Counted from the stretch's first letter, positions 42,668 through 53,689 are shown. The stretch is 64,000 bases of DNA from Pseudomonas sp. B21_DOA (GCA_030544685.1 CP086683.1:3844001-3908000), one strand, 5' to 3'. Translations and numbers: made by a program. The notes: generated from the letters alone by a model not told the origin.

Positions 42668-43668
42668 TCAGCTTTTGGAGGGGCGTTGCGGCATCGAATT
42701 GATCACCGGGTTGCCTTCCTTGTTGCGGGTCAGGTAGACCGGCAGCACTTTCGGCAGGCTGTTGGCGAGGTTGTTCATCTCTTTGATGTTGTACACGCCG
42801 CCCACGCGAATCGCGCCGGTACCGGTGTCGGCCAGCATCAACGGTTTGTCGAGGTATCGGTTGATCAGCGGCAGGGCGTCGTGCAGGGCAAGGTTGTCGA
42901 GTACCAGTCGGCCGCTGCGCCAGGTCAGCGAGGTGTCGCCAGGGTAGGTCTGGCTGATTTGCGGGGCGTAATCGCCATGCCGGTAGCGTGCCTGCATCGA
43001 AGGCGTCAGGCGCAAACCGTCACCCGGCAGATCACGATTGCTGCTGACCAGCACCGAACCTTCGACCAGATTCACGCGGACCTGATCTTCATACATCCAC
43101 ACATTGAACCGGGTGCCGGTGACGCGAATCTTGCCTTCGCCGGCGCGCACCACGAACGGATGCACGGTGTCGTGACTGACATGGAAAAACGCCTCGCCCT
43201 TGTTCAGGGTCACGCGACGTTCATGTTTGTAATTGCTGAAGGTCAGGTCGGTGTTCAGGTTGAGTTCCAGCTGGCTGCCGTCACTCAGGGTGACATGACG
43301 CACACTGTCGGTCGCGGCGTAATGCTGATAACTGTCGGGCAACCAGCCCAGACTCCAGCCACTGTAGCCCGCCAGTGGCAAGGCTAGCGCACAGGTGCCA
43401 GCGATGACCGCGAACTTGCGCCACGGACGCGACGGTTTGCGTTGCGCGACCAGCTCCCCGGTTCGGTTCGAGGCAGGTCCCCGGCGACTTCCCAGATTTC
43501 CTGCATCGCTTCGTATTCGAAGGCGTGCAGGGGATGGGCATCGTGCCATTCCTGGAATGCGCGACGCTCCTCGTCCGTGCAGTCAGCGGCGTGCAGACGC
43601 ATGCACCAGTGCGCGGCGGCATCGGTGATCGCATCGTATTCGGCTTCCGAGAGAGTGTCTTGGGTCAT
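42668..43668 (-). CDS. FecR-family anti-sigma factor, one frameshift
   Basis: FecR proteins span the inner membrane and control an iron-starvation sigma factor in response to a siderophore receptor. The product has an N-terminal cytoplasmic domain (AAAHWCMRLHAADCTDEERR), one membrane segment (about 100-120), the periplasmic FecR domain (VRHVTLSDGSQLELNLNTD, TLNKGEAFFHV) and a short STN-like C-terminus. The frame breaks at the C4 run 43456-43459; one base restores 333 residues. No sigma factor gene lies beside it. Placement next to pvdQ makes FpvR, the PvdS/FpvI anti-sigma factor, a good candidate, but I do not assign the name. Confidence 0.85.
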
Positions 43669-43820
43669 TGACTCGTCCTGATTTCGCTCATTCTAACCTC
43701 GCCGGCAGGCTGCCGAGAACATCCGTCATGGCATTTACCCATCAACGTGGAACTTATTTTTCCCTGTGGCGCCCAAAAAACAGGAAGCAACTGCCTACTA
43801 TCCATAAATGGAGTGAAAAA

Positions 43821-44090
43821 ATGATCAAACAGACATTCGCAGCCCTGATTGCCACCGCCGGTTTGCTCAGCGCCGGTGCCGCTCTCGCGGACAAGCCAGG
43901 CGCAGGCTGGATCACCATCGAAAAAGCCATCGAAGTCGCCAAGACCAAGGCCGGTTATGTCGAGCTCTATGAGATCGGTGCCGACAATGACGGTTACTGG
44001 GAAGGCGAAGGGCGCAAGGCCGATGGCAGCGTTTACGAATTCCGCATCGATGGGGCGTCGGGCAACGTGCTGCGTGATCAGAAGGATTAA
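43821..44090 (+). CDS. Small periplasmic PepSY-domain protein
   Basis: The 89-residue protein has a signal peptide (about 1-23, ending in AALA) and a single PepSY-like domain (ITIEKAIEVAKTKAGYVELYEI, then YEFRIDGASGNVLRDQKD). PepSY domains are thought to inhibit peptidases or bind small ligands. The ATG at 43821 follows TGGAG. It is a single gene with its own strong terminator. Confidence 0.85.
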   Translation: MIKQTFAALIATAGLLSAGAALADKPGAGWITIEKAIEVAKTKAGYVELYEIGADNDGYWEGEGRKADGSVYEFRIDGASGNVLRDQKD

Positions 44091-44123
44091 CGCACCGTTA
44101 CAACCTTTGCTGTATGTACGAAA

Positions 44124-44152
44124 TGCGCTGGCGTCGAGCCAGCGCATTTTTT
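44124..44152 (+). terminator. Rho-independent terminator of the PepSY gene
   Basis: A perfect stem TGCGCTGGC/GCCAGCGCA (44124-44132, 44138-44146) with a 5-base loop is followed by six T residues. It lies 33 bases after the PepSY stop and faces the end of the toxin-like gene. Confidence 0.9.
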
Positions 44153-44162
44153 GTAACAGCGT

Positions 44163-47100
44163 TTATGAAGATGACGGCGGGGATGATGTCCCGCTTGTTT
44201 CAGGTGCCGGTAAGGGAATAGGCGCCGGGAGCGGATCAAGGACTTGCCCCAGTTCGCTGATCAGCAGCGCGATCGAGTCGGCATTGGCCAGAATCACCTC
44301 GATGCGCGGCTCAACCCCAAGCGGATTGCGAAAAACTTTGCGGGCATCGGCAAGCGTTGTGGTTTTCGTCAGTTTGAGAAGCTTCTTGTACTCGTTGATC
44401 TGCAGTGGCAATTGGTCCAGATCCATCCGTTTCCCGTTCGGGCCAATTCCGGTGAACAAACGCGACGGCGGCGTAGATCTCGACAGGGACTTGCGCAGAC
44501 GTTCAAGGTCGGCTTTGATCAGCTGCCCGTCCGAGGAAGTCGTGTCAATGAGATTCGTGTAAGGCGCCCTCGCTTCGACGGAAGCCAAGTCTTCACTGTC
44601 GCAAATCAGATGCGACAGCTCGTGGATCAACGTGACCGCACGAGCGTGGGAATCAACGTTGAACCTGGCAGGCAACACAGGCGTATAGGCATCCATGTCC
44701 GGATTAAAGAAATGTTCGGTCAGGTGGACAATCCGTCGCTTGTCCTCTTTGAACACAAAGGCCACGGTGTCGTCGTCATAGTAGGCATTGAGCCCGGCGA
44801 AAAACCGTTCGGTATAGAGCAGATCGTCTTTCGGATCGGTCAGCTCGCGACAAATCGGCAGAATCACCTTTTCGATCTTGCGCAGCAGGAAGGAAGTCAC
44901 TTGCGGCACTTCGAAGAACTGCCTGAGCACTGTTTCTACCCGGGTGCCACCCAGGTTGTCGCGATGCACGACGAAGTTATGCAGGCAGTTCAGGGCATAG
45001 GTTCGCGCCCGGCCGACTGCCTGCTGTATGACGAAGGCCCTGGCCGGATATCGCCGATGGATCTGTGTCATGCCCTGGGCCTGAACGTACATCAGGATTG
45101 AGCGGCTGCGCTCGACTTCTTCTTGCTGCATCTTGCCGCGTTTTGATCGGCAGCGCTGGATGGAATGGCCTGGGCGTGCAACAACCAGCCTGGAATTTTT
45201 CTGTTCAAGCGCCGGCCCTTCGCCGCCATCCGGTTTGCGCACAAACCAGGCGTTGTCCGATTGCACTACCGGATAGACCTTGCCGGCAATCGCTGCGTAT
45301 TGATGCAATTTCGACGCGTCGGCGTACACCAGTTTATTGCTCTCCAGCTTGAGGTCTTCCAGCGCGGTGGCAGTTTCGAAGCGTTGCAGATTGGCGCGAG
45401 AGGACGTCGCTGGCGGGACTCTGGACCAGCGCGAGACAGCCTTCACCGGCGTCTCTGTTCGGGTCTTAGTCGGCGTCGACGAGGTTGACACTGGCTCAGC
45501 GGCGAATTCGGACGTTGCGCCTTCGCGCTCCGGATCCCAAGCCACGCGCCCCAGACTCAACAGGGAGATGGCACCGGCAATAAAACTCTTGAGAGCGTTG
45601 GCCCAGTGATGATCCTGAAGGTCATCGGCCGACTCCTTGAAGTCCTGGTAGCTTTTCCAGAGGAAAAACAGCGACGCCAGTTTTCCTGGCAGCAAATGCG
45701 GAACCAGGCGGACCCCGTGGCTGAACAGAACCTTGGCTGCTTCCCAATCGGACTGGGCGTTGATCTGCGGCTGGCTACTCAGCAGTCGCGGCAAGAGGCT
45801 GAGGGTATCTTTGTGGAATCGCTCCAGTGCATTGCCTTTGATGGCGGTGTCCTGAAGGGTGATTTCGCTGGTTTGGCCGATTGTGGTGTTCAATAAATTC
45901 TTGAAGACACTTTGCTGGGGGACCGGCAGGCGCCGGATCACCAGATCCTGAAAATGCCCGGGAGTGTTCAGCGCATCGATCAACTGGCTCTGATTCTCGA
46001 ACTCGCGAAATACGAACCTGGAGTAGGGCGCATAGAGCACCCGTGGGCCGCTTGTTCCTGCGCCAGGCCCGAAGACATACATGCCCAGCGCCTCGACGGG
46101 ATCGGCGTGCGCGGTTTTGATCAACGCCAGGGGCTGACAATCGCATCGGCACCCTCGACCATCGTACGCGCCATCCCGTCCGGCATATCGAGCACCTGGC
46201 ACACATAGTCGTAGCCGGTATCTGACAGTTGTTGTTGTAACTTCAACGCGTGTGCGTGCTGGATCAACTGCCAGGGCAACTGACGGAAGAACCGTTGTTT
46301 GCGCGCGCGCGCAGCGTCATTGTCCGCTGTCAGTGCTTCGGTCACTTTGCTCGTGTAGGTTGTGGCCACCTCCAGCGACTGCAACAGTTGGCGCACGGCG
46401 GCCGGGTCAAGTTTTTCCGGTAATACCGTGGCGGTTTTCGAGGCCACTTTGAAACCGGTGCCTTGCACAACGTTGTAATGATGCAGGGCAAACTCCAACA
46501 GATCGCATGCAGGTCCGGCGAGGGTCAGGTTGGGCGTGATCAAGATGTCCTGAGGCGTTAGCCCATTGTCGGGAAATCTGGCGTCGAGCAATGTTTTGAG
46601 GGTCTGCTCGACATAGGTGGCCAAGGCCGGAACGTCGTCGAGAAAATCCTTGCCGTCAAGAAACGCGCGACGCACTTCATCCAGCAGCGCAAGGTGTGTG
46701 CGTTGCTCTGTTATGGGCGCCATGCGCAACCAGTCGGGGTAGTCCAGGTGAGTGGAAACTGTTTGCGCAAGGTCAATGGCCCGACGCAGATTGGTATTGA
46801 TACCCTTGGTTTTCATGCAGTCCAGGAAGTTTGCAAGCGTTTGTCTGTCCTTGATACACGTGCGCAACAGCTCACACTCCGCCAGGTAATGTTCAATGGC
46901 CGATTGCATGCGCTCGCTTGCGACGCTGCCTTCGATCAATTGAAAAGTGCCGAGCGTGTATTGCTGATCCAGTCGACGTTGCGCTGGCGGCAGATTTTCC
47001 AACAGTGTGTGGCTCTGGTTGTTGTCGTCCAGTCGGCGTTGCAATTGCGTGCGCGCAGTGTCGATGTCTTTGAACGACTCCAGGCCTGCGGTCGGTGTCC

Positions 47101-49038
47101 AGAGCACGCAGTGCCCGGAATGCGCGTTATCCATTCCTCCGCGTTCGGTCATCAGCAGACAATACGCAAGCGGTAGCGCACCGCTTTGGCCAGAGCAGGT
47201 CAGCGAGAGTGACCAGGCGTCCGGACGGAAACCGTTGATTGACTGACGATCGTTACGTGTCGTGCGCCTCGCATCGAAGACGGTTTCGACAATCTTGCGG
47301 TCAATACCTGGCGAAGAATCCTTGAGGCCACGCATCTGCGCTTCACTGCGCAGGCCATCCTCGAATGCTCGCGCCAGCTTCCAGCGAATGCTTTGCACAA
47401 AGGCTCGCTGATCGTCGCCGGTCAGGGTTGGCTGATCTACAAAGCTGCTGGCGAGACTGTCCAAAGTGGCGTTCAGGCTTCGTGTCAGTTGCCTGGCCTT
47501 GTCTGCCTGGACACGCGAGGCCGGTGGAGTACTGGAAAACAGCGGTCGGGTGCTCCAGCGCGCGTGGACGTCAATGTTGAGCAGACGTTGGTGAATCATC
47601 GAGCGGATATCCAGCGCCTTGTCGAACAGCGCATGAATGTCGGTGGCACGCTCGCTCTGGCGAAAACACTGCAAGGCAAATTCGACGTTCTGCCGTTGTT
47701 TGGTAATGATCGCCTCGAACAGCGTGGTCATGATCTCGCCGGCGATGTTTTCACCGGATACCCGAGCGTGGGTGAAACCCAGATAGCGATTGCGTTCCTC
47801 CAGGCTCATCAGCCCGTACAGTTCGTCCTCATGGCCAACCGCCGCGAGCTTGGCAGTCAGCGTCCGCTGGAGATCGACGTAGTTTGTGAGCACCTGCATG
47901 CCTTGGCTGGGCGTGTAGAGGTAAGCCTTGTCGTGGTTGATCATCAGCGAGCCGGCCAACTCGACGGAAGCCGTCTCTTCGCTTAAACACACTGTTTCAA
48001 AGGTCGGACGCTGCACCGCCACGGCGGGCTCGCGGATCAAGGTATGCAGGGCATCGAACTCGCCAGCGGAGAGGATTTCCGTTTCACGTTTGATCATCAG
48101 GTCCGCACGGGCCTGATCCTGCAGCGTCCGACTGAAGAACGCGCGTCGTGAGGAGCCCTCGAATGAGGCGGCATTCCAATACGTTTCCAGTTGCCGAAAA
48201 AGCAGAATGGTCAGCTTGCCCGATGCTGACTTGATCGCAGTTGACCAGGCTGACTGGTCATCTGCGGCGGCTGACTTGGCGGGGTGAGAAAACTCGACGG
48301 TCTGGCCACGCGGCCAGCCCTGCCGGCGAAAGTGCAGCAGCAGCGCTTCACTCAGCGACAGCGACTGGGTTGGCTGCCTGACTTCACCGGCGGCCTGCGC
48401 AGTAGTCGGGTAAAAACTGACCCGAGTTGCCGATTGTTGCAGGTCGCCAAAGTGCGTCTCGAGTTGTACATCGAGAATGGTTTGCAACAGGCTGGAGAGC
48501 GAAGGCAGGCGTTTGAGCTCGTCCAGCATATCGTTCGCGCAAGCGCCCAATTGCGCTTTGATGGCGGTTGACTGGTCGTCGAACACATCCCCTGTGATCG
48601 TTTCGCGGGTCATGGTTATGCCGCGTTTTTCCACCAGCTCCTTGCGCATCGATACCGTGAGAAAGGCCAGCAGATCGTCCTCTTCATCGGCGTTGTCCAG
48701 GCGCGTTTGCAACGCCTGCGTCAGCGCCTGATCGTCACTGAATTTTTTCAAGCCGTCGTAGGGGGTATAGAGAAACACCCCGCCGTCATCCGGTCCGGTG
48801 CCAAGGACGAAACTGCCAGCCAGCGGCACAGGTGATTGCTTTTCGGCGTTGAGCAAAATGCGCTCGGCGAGCATTGGCGGGGTTTGTTCACTGCGCAGGG
48901 CGTGGGTCGCCAGCCGCACATGCGCCAGCCAGCTGAAGTCTTTGCTGTTCAGACCATGCGCTTTGGCCAGACCGGGATGCAGGCCGGGGATCTCAAAATG
49001 TCGGGAAACAACAGTGGGGTGGGCGAACTGGACATCAT
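44163..49038 (-). CDS. Giant DUF6543-like putative toxin with C-terminal HExxH motif, two frameshifts
   Basis: The product has about 1625 residues. Its N-terminal two thirds contain at least three repeats of a module with LAGSFVLG, VFLYTP-DGLKKF and MRKELVEK-type segments, as in Pseudomonas DUF6543 ('dermonecrotic toxin domain') proteins; this family assignment is from memory. A hydrophobic stretch and a Ser/Thr/Pro-rich linker precede a C-terminal domain with TLIHELSHL (His1473-His1477), a zinc-protease motif followed by several Asp. Two one-base losses break the frame: G4 at 48986-48989 and G4 at 46130-46133. The ATG at 49038 has a weak ribosome site. There is no signal peptide; secretion route and target are unknown. 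Confidence 0.75.
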
Positions 49039-49266
49039 AAGGACTCTGAACGGGGCGCCATCGGGCAGGGACTCAACCATAAATCCGCGGCCGGCCACGC
49101 TTGCGGTATTCAGTTACCGCACCCGCCAACGCTGAATGTGCATCCGGACGGCGACCGCAGGGTCGATCAACCCAAGGGTTGACAGCCGACAGCCCGGGCG
49201 CAGTTAATCGGTGGGCAAAACGACCGTACGCTGTTGTTCCCTCCAATAATCATTCTGGAGCTTCAG

Positions 49267-50309
49267 ATGTCTGCGCCACACGATCAGGGCTCGTCCTCGT
49301 TATCCCTCGAAGCACTCACGCAATTGCTTGAAACGATATTTCTGCGGCACGGCACTTCCAGCGAAGTGGCGCGCGTGCTCGCGGCCAACTGCGCCGGCGC
49401 CGAGCGTGATGGCGCTCATAGCCATGGCGTGTTCCGTATGCCCGGTTATGTCTCGACGCTGCAAAGCGGCTGGGTCAACGGCCATGCGGTACCCCAGGTG
49501 GAAGACGTTGCGCCGGGGTTTGTCCGCGTCGATGCCGGCAATGGTTTTGCTCAGCCGGCATTGGCCGCGGCCCGACCGCTGCTGATGGAAAAGGCCCGTC
49601 ATGCCGGGATCGCCGTGTTGGCGATTCGTAACTCGCACCATTTCGCCGCACTGTGGCCGGATGTCGAACCGTTTGCCGATGAAGGCCTGGTGGCGTTGAG
49701 CGTGGTCAACAGCATGACTTGCGTCGTACCTCATGGGGCTGATCGGCCGCTGTTCGGCACAAACCCGATCGCCTTCGCCGCGCCAAGGGCCAATGCCGCG
49801 CCGATTGTTTTCGACCTCGCCACCAGCGCCATTGCCCATGGCGATGTGCAGATCGCAGCGCGCAAAGGTGAAAAACTCCCGGCCGGAATTGGTGTCGACA
49901 GCCTCGGTCAACCGACCCAGGATCCCAAGGCAATTCTCGAGGGCGGGGCGTTGCTGCCATTTGGCGGGCACAAGGGGTCGGCGCTGTCGATGATGGTCGA
50001 GCTGCTGGCGGCGGCGTTGACCGGCGGCAATTTTTCCTTCGAGTTCGATTGGTCCAATCATCCCGGCGCGAAAACACCGTGGACCGGTCAGCTATTGATT
50101 GTGATCGACCCGGACAAGGCGGCCGGACAGAGTTTTGCCCGGCGCAGCGAGGAGCTGGTGCGGCAGATGCACGGCGTCGGACTCAAGCGCCTGCCCGGGG
50201 ATCGACGGCATCTGCAGCGCAGTCGCTCGACGGCACAAGGGATCGCCCTGGATGAGCAAACGTTACGGCAGTTGCGCGAAATGGCGGGGAGTCGATTGCG
50301 CAGGCATAA
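49267..50309 (+). CDS. dpkA: Delta1-piperideine-2-carboxylate / pyrroline-2-carboxylate reductase DpkA, one frameshift
   Basis: DpkA is an NADPH-dependent reductase of the malate/L-lactate dehydrogenase (Ldh2) family that forms L-pipecolate and L-proline from the cyclic imines of D-lysine and D-proline catabolism. Segments such as RDGAHSHGVFRMPGYV (catalytic His), LFGTNPIAFAAPRA and LPFGGHKGSALSMMVELL match P. syringae DpkA closely from memory. The ATG at 49267 follows TGGAG. Near the end the G4 run 50286-50289 has lost one base; adding it gives MAGESIAQA and a stop at 50309, for 347 residues. Without it the frame reads on through the terminator. Confidence 0.88.
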
Positions 50310-50337
50310 AAAAGCGAACCGCAAGGTTCGCTTTTTT
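50308..50337. terminator. Bidirectional Rho-independent terminator
   Basis: AAAAAAGCGAACC and GGTTCGCTTTTTT (50308-50320, 50325-50337) form a perfect 13-base stem with a GCAA loop. A-runs and T-runs on both sides let it work for dpkA (plus) and the DUF883 gene (minus), which converge here. Confidence 0.92.
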
Positions 50338-50349
50338 GTGACGCTGAAC

Positions 50350-50667
50350 TCAGCGGCGGCCGAGCAGCAGGCCCACCACCAGGCCGAAACCGGCGGAGAT
50401 CGCTACGGTCTGCCATGGATGACCACCAATGTAGTTCTCTGTGGCTTCGACGGCAGGTTTGGTGCGGTCGCGCACGCTGGACACCGAGTCCAGCGCCAGC
50501 TGCAGTTTCTGGGCGATTTGTGCACGCAGCGTTTCTGCTTCTTCGCCTACCAGTGAAGCGCTGCTCTTGAGCAGTTTGTCCGATTCTTCGATCAGAGCCT
50601 GAAGCTCGCTGAAAGCTTGATCCTTGATTTGCTCTTCGGCAGCTTGCGAGGCGGTTTTACGGGCCAT
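50350..50667 (-). CDS. DUF883/ElaB-type membrane-anchored protein
   Basis: The 105-residue protein is mostly helical (KDQAFSELQALIEESDKLL onwards) and ends with GGHPWQTVAISAGFGLVVG and LLLGRR, the C-terminal membrane anchor with Arg tail typical of DUF883/YqjD/ElaB proteins. Relatives bind ribosomes at the membrane in stationary phase in E. coli. The ATG at 50667 follows AAGGAGT; an upstream in-frame start is not supported. Confidence 0.9.
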   Translation of the reverse strand: MARKTASQAAEEQIKDQAFSELQALIEESDKLLKSSASLVGEEAETLRAQIAQKLQLALDSVSSVRDRTKPAVEATENYIGGHPWQTVAISAGFGLVVGLLLGRR

Positions 50668-50820
50668 TGGGTGACTCCTTGCAGGTGAATGGACAGTGAC
50701 CAATGGAGTGTAGCGGCAGGCGAAAAGTTGCATGTCATTCGCGGACGAGGGAAAACCTGCACCGGAGATTTGTGCCAAGCGTGTAAGATGTCGCCATTTT
50801 ACGCAGCAGGACAAATCCCC

Positions 50821-51075
50821 ATGAGTTTCAATCTGGCCGACAAATCCCTCGCAGAGCGCGCCGCGCTGGAAGATGAGAAATCCCGTCTGTTCGAACTCTG
50901 GCAGAACAATCTGGGCAAAGCCAAAGGCGAAGCCGCACGTCTGTTTGGCGAGCGCTCCAAGCGCAAGGGCAAATGGGCCGAGTGGGTTCGCGCCGAGCTG
51001 GACGGCATGTCGCCGCCGGAGTTCGCCAACATGGTGCGCAGCGAAGTCAATCGCCTGATGGCGGCGAACAAGTGA
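50821..51075 (+). CDS. Conserved-looking small protein, 84 residues
   Basis: I do not recognise a named family. The product is highly charged and helical (LAERAALEDEKSRLFELWQ, then KRKGKWAEWVRAELDGMSPP), with no signal peptide. The ATG at 50821 follows AGGA. It converges with the LysR gene, with only six bases between the stops. Earlier in-frame codons back to 50689 overlap the promoter side of the DUF883 gene and are not used. Confidence 0.75.
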   Translation: MSFNLADKSLAERAALEDEKSRLFELWQNNLGKAKGEAARLFGERSKRKGKWAEWVRAELDGMSPPEFANMVRSEVNRLMAANK

Positions 51076-51081
51076 ACCACT

Positions 51082-51996
51082 TCACGTCTGGCTGAACGTG
51101 GCGGCAATCGCCTCGCGAACCTTGACCAGCACCGGATCGATCTGCGTGCTGGTGCGCCAGCCGAGCTCCACCGGATAACGCGGTAAAGCCAAAGGGCAGG
51201 GCAGCAGCGCCAGTCCGCTCAGCGCCGCGATACTTGCGGCGGCATGGGCCGGGATCGTCGCCACCGCCTGACTGCCCTTGAGCAGAAACGGCAGCGCGGC
51301 AAAATGCGTGGTCGACGCGCAGACTCGGCGGCTCAATCCCACTGCCGCCAATCCCTCGTCGGTAATGCCGATAAAGCCGCCGGAGGACACCAGAATGTGC
51401 TCGCGCGCAACAAACTCCTGCAACTCGATCTGCTGCTGGCCGGGCGCGAGACTGTCGCGATCGACCAGACACGCGTAGCCACCTTCACCCAGCACCTGAC
51501 GACTGAGCAGGCGCTCGGCAAACCCGCCGGCGGTGATCGCCAGGTCGATGCTGCGTTCCATCAACGCGCGGGCGACGATCTGGCTGTGGGTCTGGCGGAA
51601 AATCAGCCGCAGCTTTGGCGCGCGACGGGCGATTTCCTCGATCAAGCGGCGGCCATAGGCAATTTCAAAATCATCTGACAGACCAATCGCTACCGAGCGC
51701 CCGTCGTATTGATTGGCCGCGGGATCAAGCATGGCCAGACTTTGCCGGCATTTGTTCAGGGCATCGCTGATCACCGGTTTCAGCTGATTGGCTTGCAGCG
51801 TCGGTGCCAGACCGCGCCCGGTGCGCACGAACAACTGATCGCCATACACCTCACGCAAGCGACGCAACGCCGCGCTGACCGCCGACTGCGTTACGCCAAG
51901 ACGCAGGGCGGCGCGGCTGGCGCTGGATTCCTCGTGCAGCGCTTCGAAGACTTTCAGCAGGTTGAGGTCGATGTCGGCGATATTCATTTGGCTCAT
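51082..51996 (-). CDS. LysR-family regulator, probably of the nitrilase gene
   Basis: The 304-residue protein has an N-terminal winged helix-turn-helix (LNLLKVFEALHEESSASRAALRLGVTQSAVSAALRRLRE) and a C-terminal effector-binding domain of the periplasmic-binding type. It is transcribed away from the nitrilase gene with 84 bases between the starts, the usual place for a LysR regulator of its neighbour. A second start at MNIADIDL (51987) is also possible. The inducer is unknown; a nitrile or its acid is a reasonable guess. Confidence 0.9.
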   Translation of the reverse strand: MSQMNIADIDLNLLKVFEALHEESSASRAALRLGVTQSAVSAALRRLREVYGDQLFVRTGRGLAPTLQANQLKPVISDALNKCRQSLAMLDPAANQYDGRSVAIGLSDDFEIAYGRRLIEEIARRAPKLRLIFRQTHSQIVARALMERSIDLAITAGGFAERLLSRQVLGEGGYACLVDRDSLAPGQQQIELQEFVAREHILVSSGGFIGITDEGLAAVGLSRRVCASTTHFAALPFLLKGSQAVATIPAHAAASIAALSGLALLPCPLALPRYPVELGWRTSTQIDPVLVKVREAIAATFSQT

Positions 51997-52080
51997 ATCA
52001 TTCAGCAGCGGGTAGGGCTTTATTCATGATCGCGTGCCGCTGGAGAATCGGCAACACCTGAACCTGATGGAGTAAACACG

Positions 52081-53003
52081 ATGGCCAAATCCATAGTTGC
52101 TGCGCTGCAGATTGGCGCCTTGCCCGGCGGCAAAGGCGAAACCCTCGACCAGATTCTCAGCTGGGAAGACGCGATCCGCGAATCCGGCGCGGCGCTGGTG
52201 GTGATGCCGGAGGCCTTGCTCGGTGGCTATCCGAAGGGCGAGGGCTTTGGCACCCAGTTGGGTTATCGACTGCCCGAGGGGCGCGAGGCCTTCGCGCGGT
52301 ATTTTGCCAACGCCATTGATGTGCCTGGCGCGGAAACCGAGGCGCTGGCCGGATTGTCAGCGCGCACCGGGGCCAATCTGGTGATCGGCGTGATCGAGCG
52401 CGCCGGCAGCACGTTGTATTGCACGGTGCTGTATTTCGACCCTCAGGCAGGACTGATCGGCAAACACCGCAAGCTCATGCCTACGGGAACCGAGCGACTG
52501 ATCTGGGGCAAGGGTGACGGCTCGACGCTACCGGCGTTCGACACCCAGGTCGGCAAGCTCGGCGCCGTGGTGTGCTGGGAAAACATGATGCCGCTGCTGC
52601 GCACGGCGATGTATGCCAAAGGTGTCGAAGTCTGGTGCGCACCCACCGTTGATGAGCGCGAGATGTGGCAGGTCAGCATGCGCCACATCGCCCATGAAGG
52701 CCGTTGTTTCGTGGTCAGCGCCTGCCAGGTGCAGGCCTCGCCGAATGAATTGGGGTGGAAATTGCCAACTGGCCGGGTGATCGACCGTTGATTGCTGGCG
52801 GCAGTGTGATTGTCGGGCCGATGGGCGATGTACTGGCGGGACCGCTGCGTGGCGAGGCGGGATTGCTGACGGCGCAGATCGACACGGATGAACTGGTCCG
52901 CGCGCGGTATGACTACGATGTGGTCGGCCACTATGCGCGGCCGGATGTATTCGAGTTGACCGTCGATGAGCGCGCGAAGCCGGGGGTGCGGTTCAACTCC
53001 TGA
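52081..53003 (+). CDS. Nitrilase, one frameshift
   Basis: Nitrilases hydrolyse organic nitriles to carboxylic acids and ammonia. The catalytic triad is visible: Glu44 in [11 protein letters not shown], Lys131 in KHRKLMPT and Cys165 in [10 protein letters not shown]. The CWEN signature favours a true nitrilase over an amidase. The frame breaks at the G4 run 52752-52755; one G joins PNELG to [11 protein letters not shown] and gives 307 residues, a normal length. The ATG at 52081 follows GGAG. It is divergent from a LysR gene. Substrate preference cannot be read from sequence. Confidence 0.92.
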
Positions 53004-53022
53004 CCTTGAAACTTGTAGAGAA

Positions 53023-53117
53023 CCTGTGAGAGCGAGCCTGCTCGCGAAGACGTAGGCACCATGAATATCGCAGTTGCCTGAACCACCGCCTTCGCGAGCA
53101 GGCTCGCTCCCACAGGG
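53023..53117. repeat. REP-type inverted repeat pair (GAGCGAGCCTGCTCGCGAA type)
   Basis: The arms at 53023-53048 and 53090-53117 are inverted copies of CCTGTG(A/G)GAGCGAGCCTGCTCGCGAAG. The same type is found at 29039-29131. It lies between the converging nitrilase and lipoprotein genes. Confidence 0.85.
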
Positions 53118-53150
53118 GTTGTGTGTTGTTCTGCCGATTTGGACCGCGGA

Positions 53151-53624
53151 CTACCAAGTCGCCGCGCTCGCCTTGGGCAGGCTCAACTTGCCGCTGTCGG
53201 TAAAGCGCATTGTGCCAAACACCCCGCCGGCCAGTTTGCCGCGCAGCACGTAGGGCAGGTTGTCGAGGCTTTGCGTCTGGCTCAGGCCCAAGGTCTGGCG
53301 CAGGAACGAGAACGCCGAGACGCTGACCGGCACCGTGACAATGGCTTCAGAGAAACGCGGGATCGAGCCGCTCTGATCGCTCACGCCGGAAGCCAGCGAA
53401 TGACCATTGACCTCCAGTTCCAGGGCGATGCCGTTGTAGTCGATCGCCGTCTCATTGGGATTCTGCACGCGCAGCTTGATGGCGAAGCGCACTTCCAGTT
53501 CCTGACTCGGTAACGGCTCGAGGCCGACCACGTTGATGTTCACCGGGTCGCGGTTGGGAAACAGCGCGCAGGCACTGAGGGACAACAGCAAGAGCGACAG
53601 GATGACGGCGTGGACGCGGCGCAT
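53151..53624 (-). CDS. LEA-type 2 / WHy-domain lipoprotein
   Basis: The 157-residue protein has a lipoprotein signal (about 1-19) with lipobox LSAC, so it is anchored in a cell membrane. The rest is one LEA-2/WHy beta-sandwich: VNINVVGLEPLPSQELEVRF, LRVQNPNETAIDYNGIAL and VPVSVSAFSFL are typical. In plants this domain is linked to desiccation response; in bacteria its role is unclear. It lies after the permease gene and its terminator on the same strand. Confidence 0.87.
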   Translation of the reverse strand: MRRVHAVILSLLLLSLSACALFPNRDPVNINVVGLEPLPSQELEVRFAIKLRVQNPNETAIDYNGIALELEVNGHSLASGVSDQSGSIPRFSEAIVTVPVSVSAFSFLRQTLGLSQTQSLDNLPYVLRGKLAGGVFGTMRFTDSGKLSLPKASAATW

Positions 53625-53634
53625 AAGAATCTCT

Positions 53635-53676
53635 CGACAAAAAAGGGCTGAACCGTTGCCGGTGCAGCCCTTTTCT
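53635..53676 (-). terminator. Rho-independent terminator of the permease gene
   Basis: AAAAGGGCTG (53641-53650) and CAGCCCTTTT (53665-53674) form a 10-base stem. Read on the minus strand it is followed by a run of T, so it ends the permease transcript just before the lipoprotein gene. Confidence 0.88.
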
Positions 53677-53689
53677 CCGAGGCGCGACG

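Noticed and set aside
44163..49038. Two or three separate toxin genes
   Set aside because: The pieces join end to end with one added base at G4 runs 46130-46133 and 48986-48989, with continuous domain sequence, so one gene is more likely.
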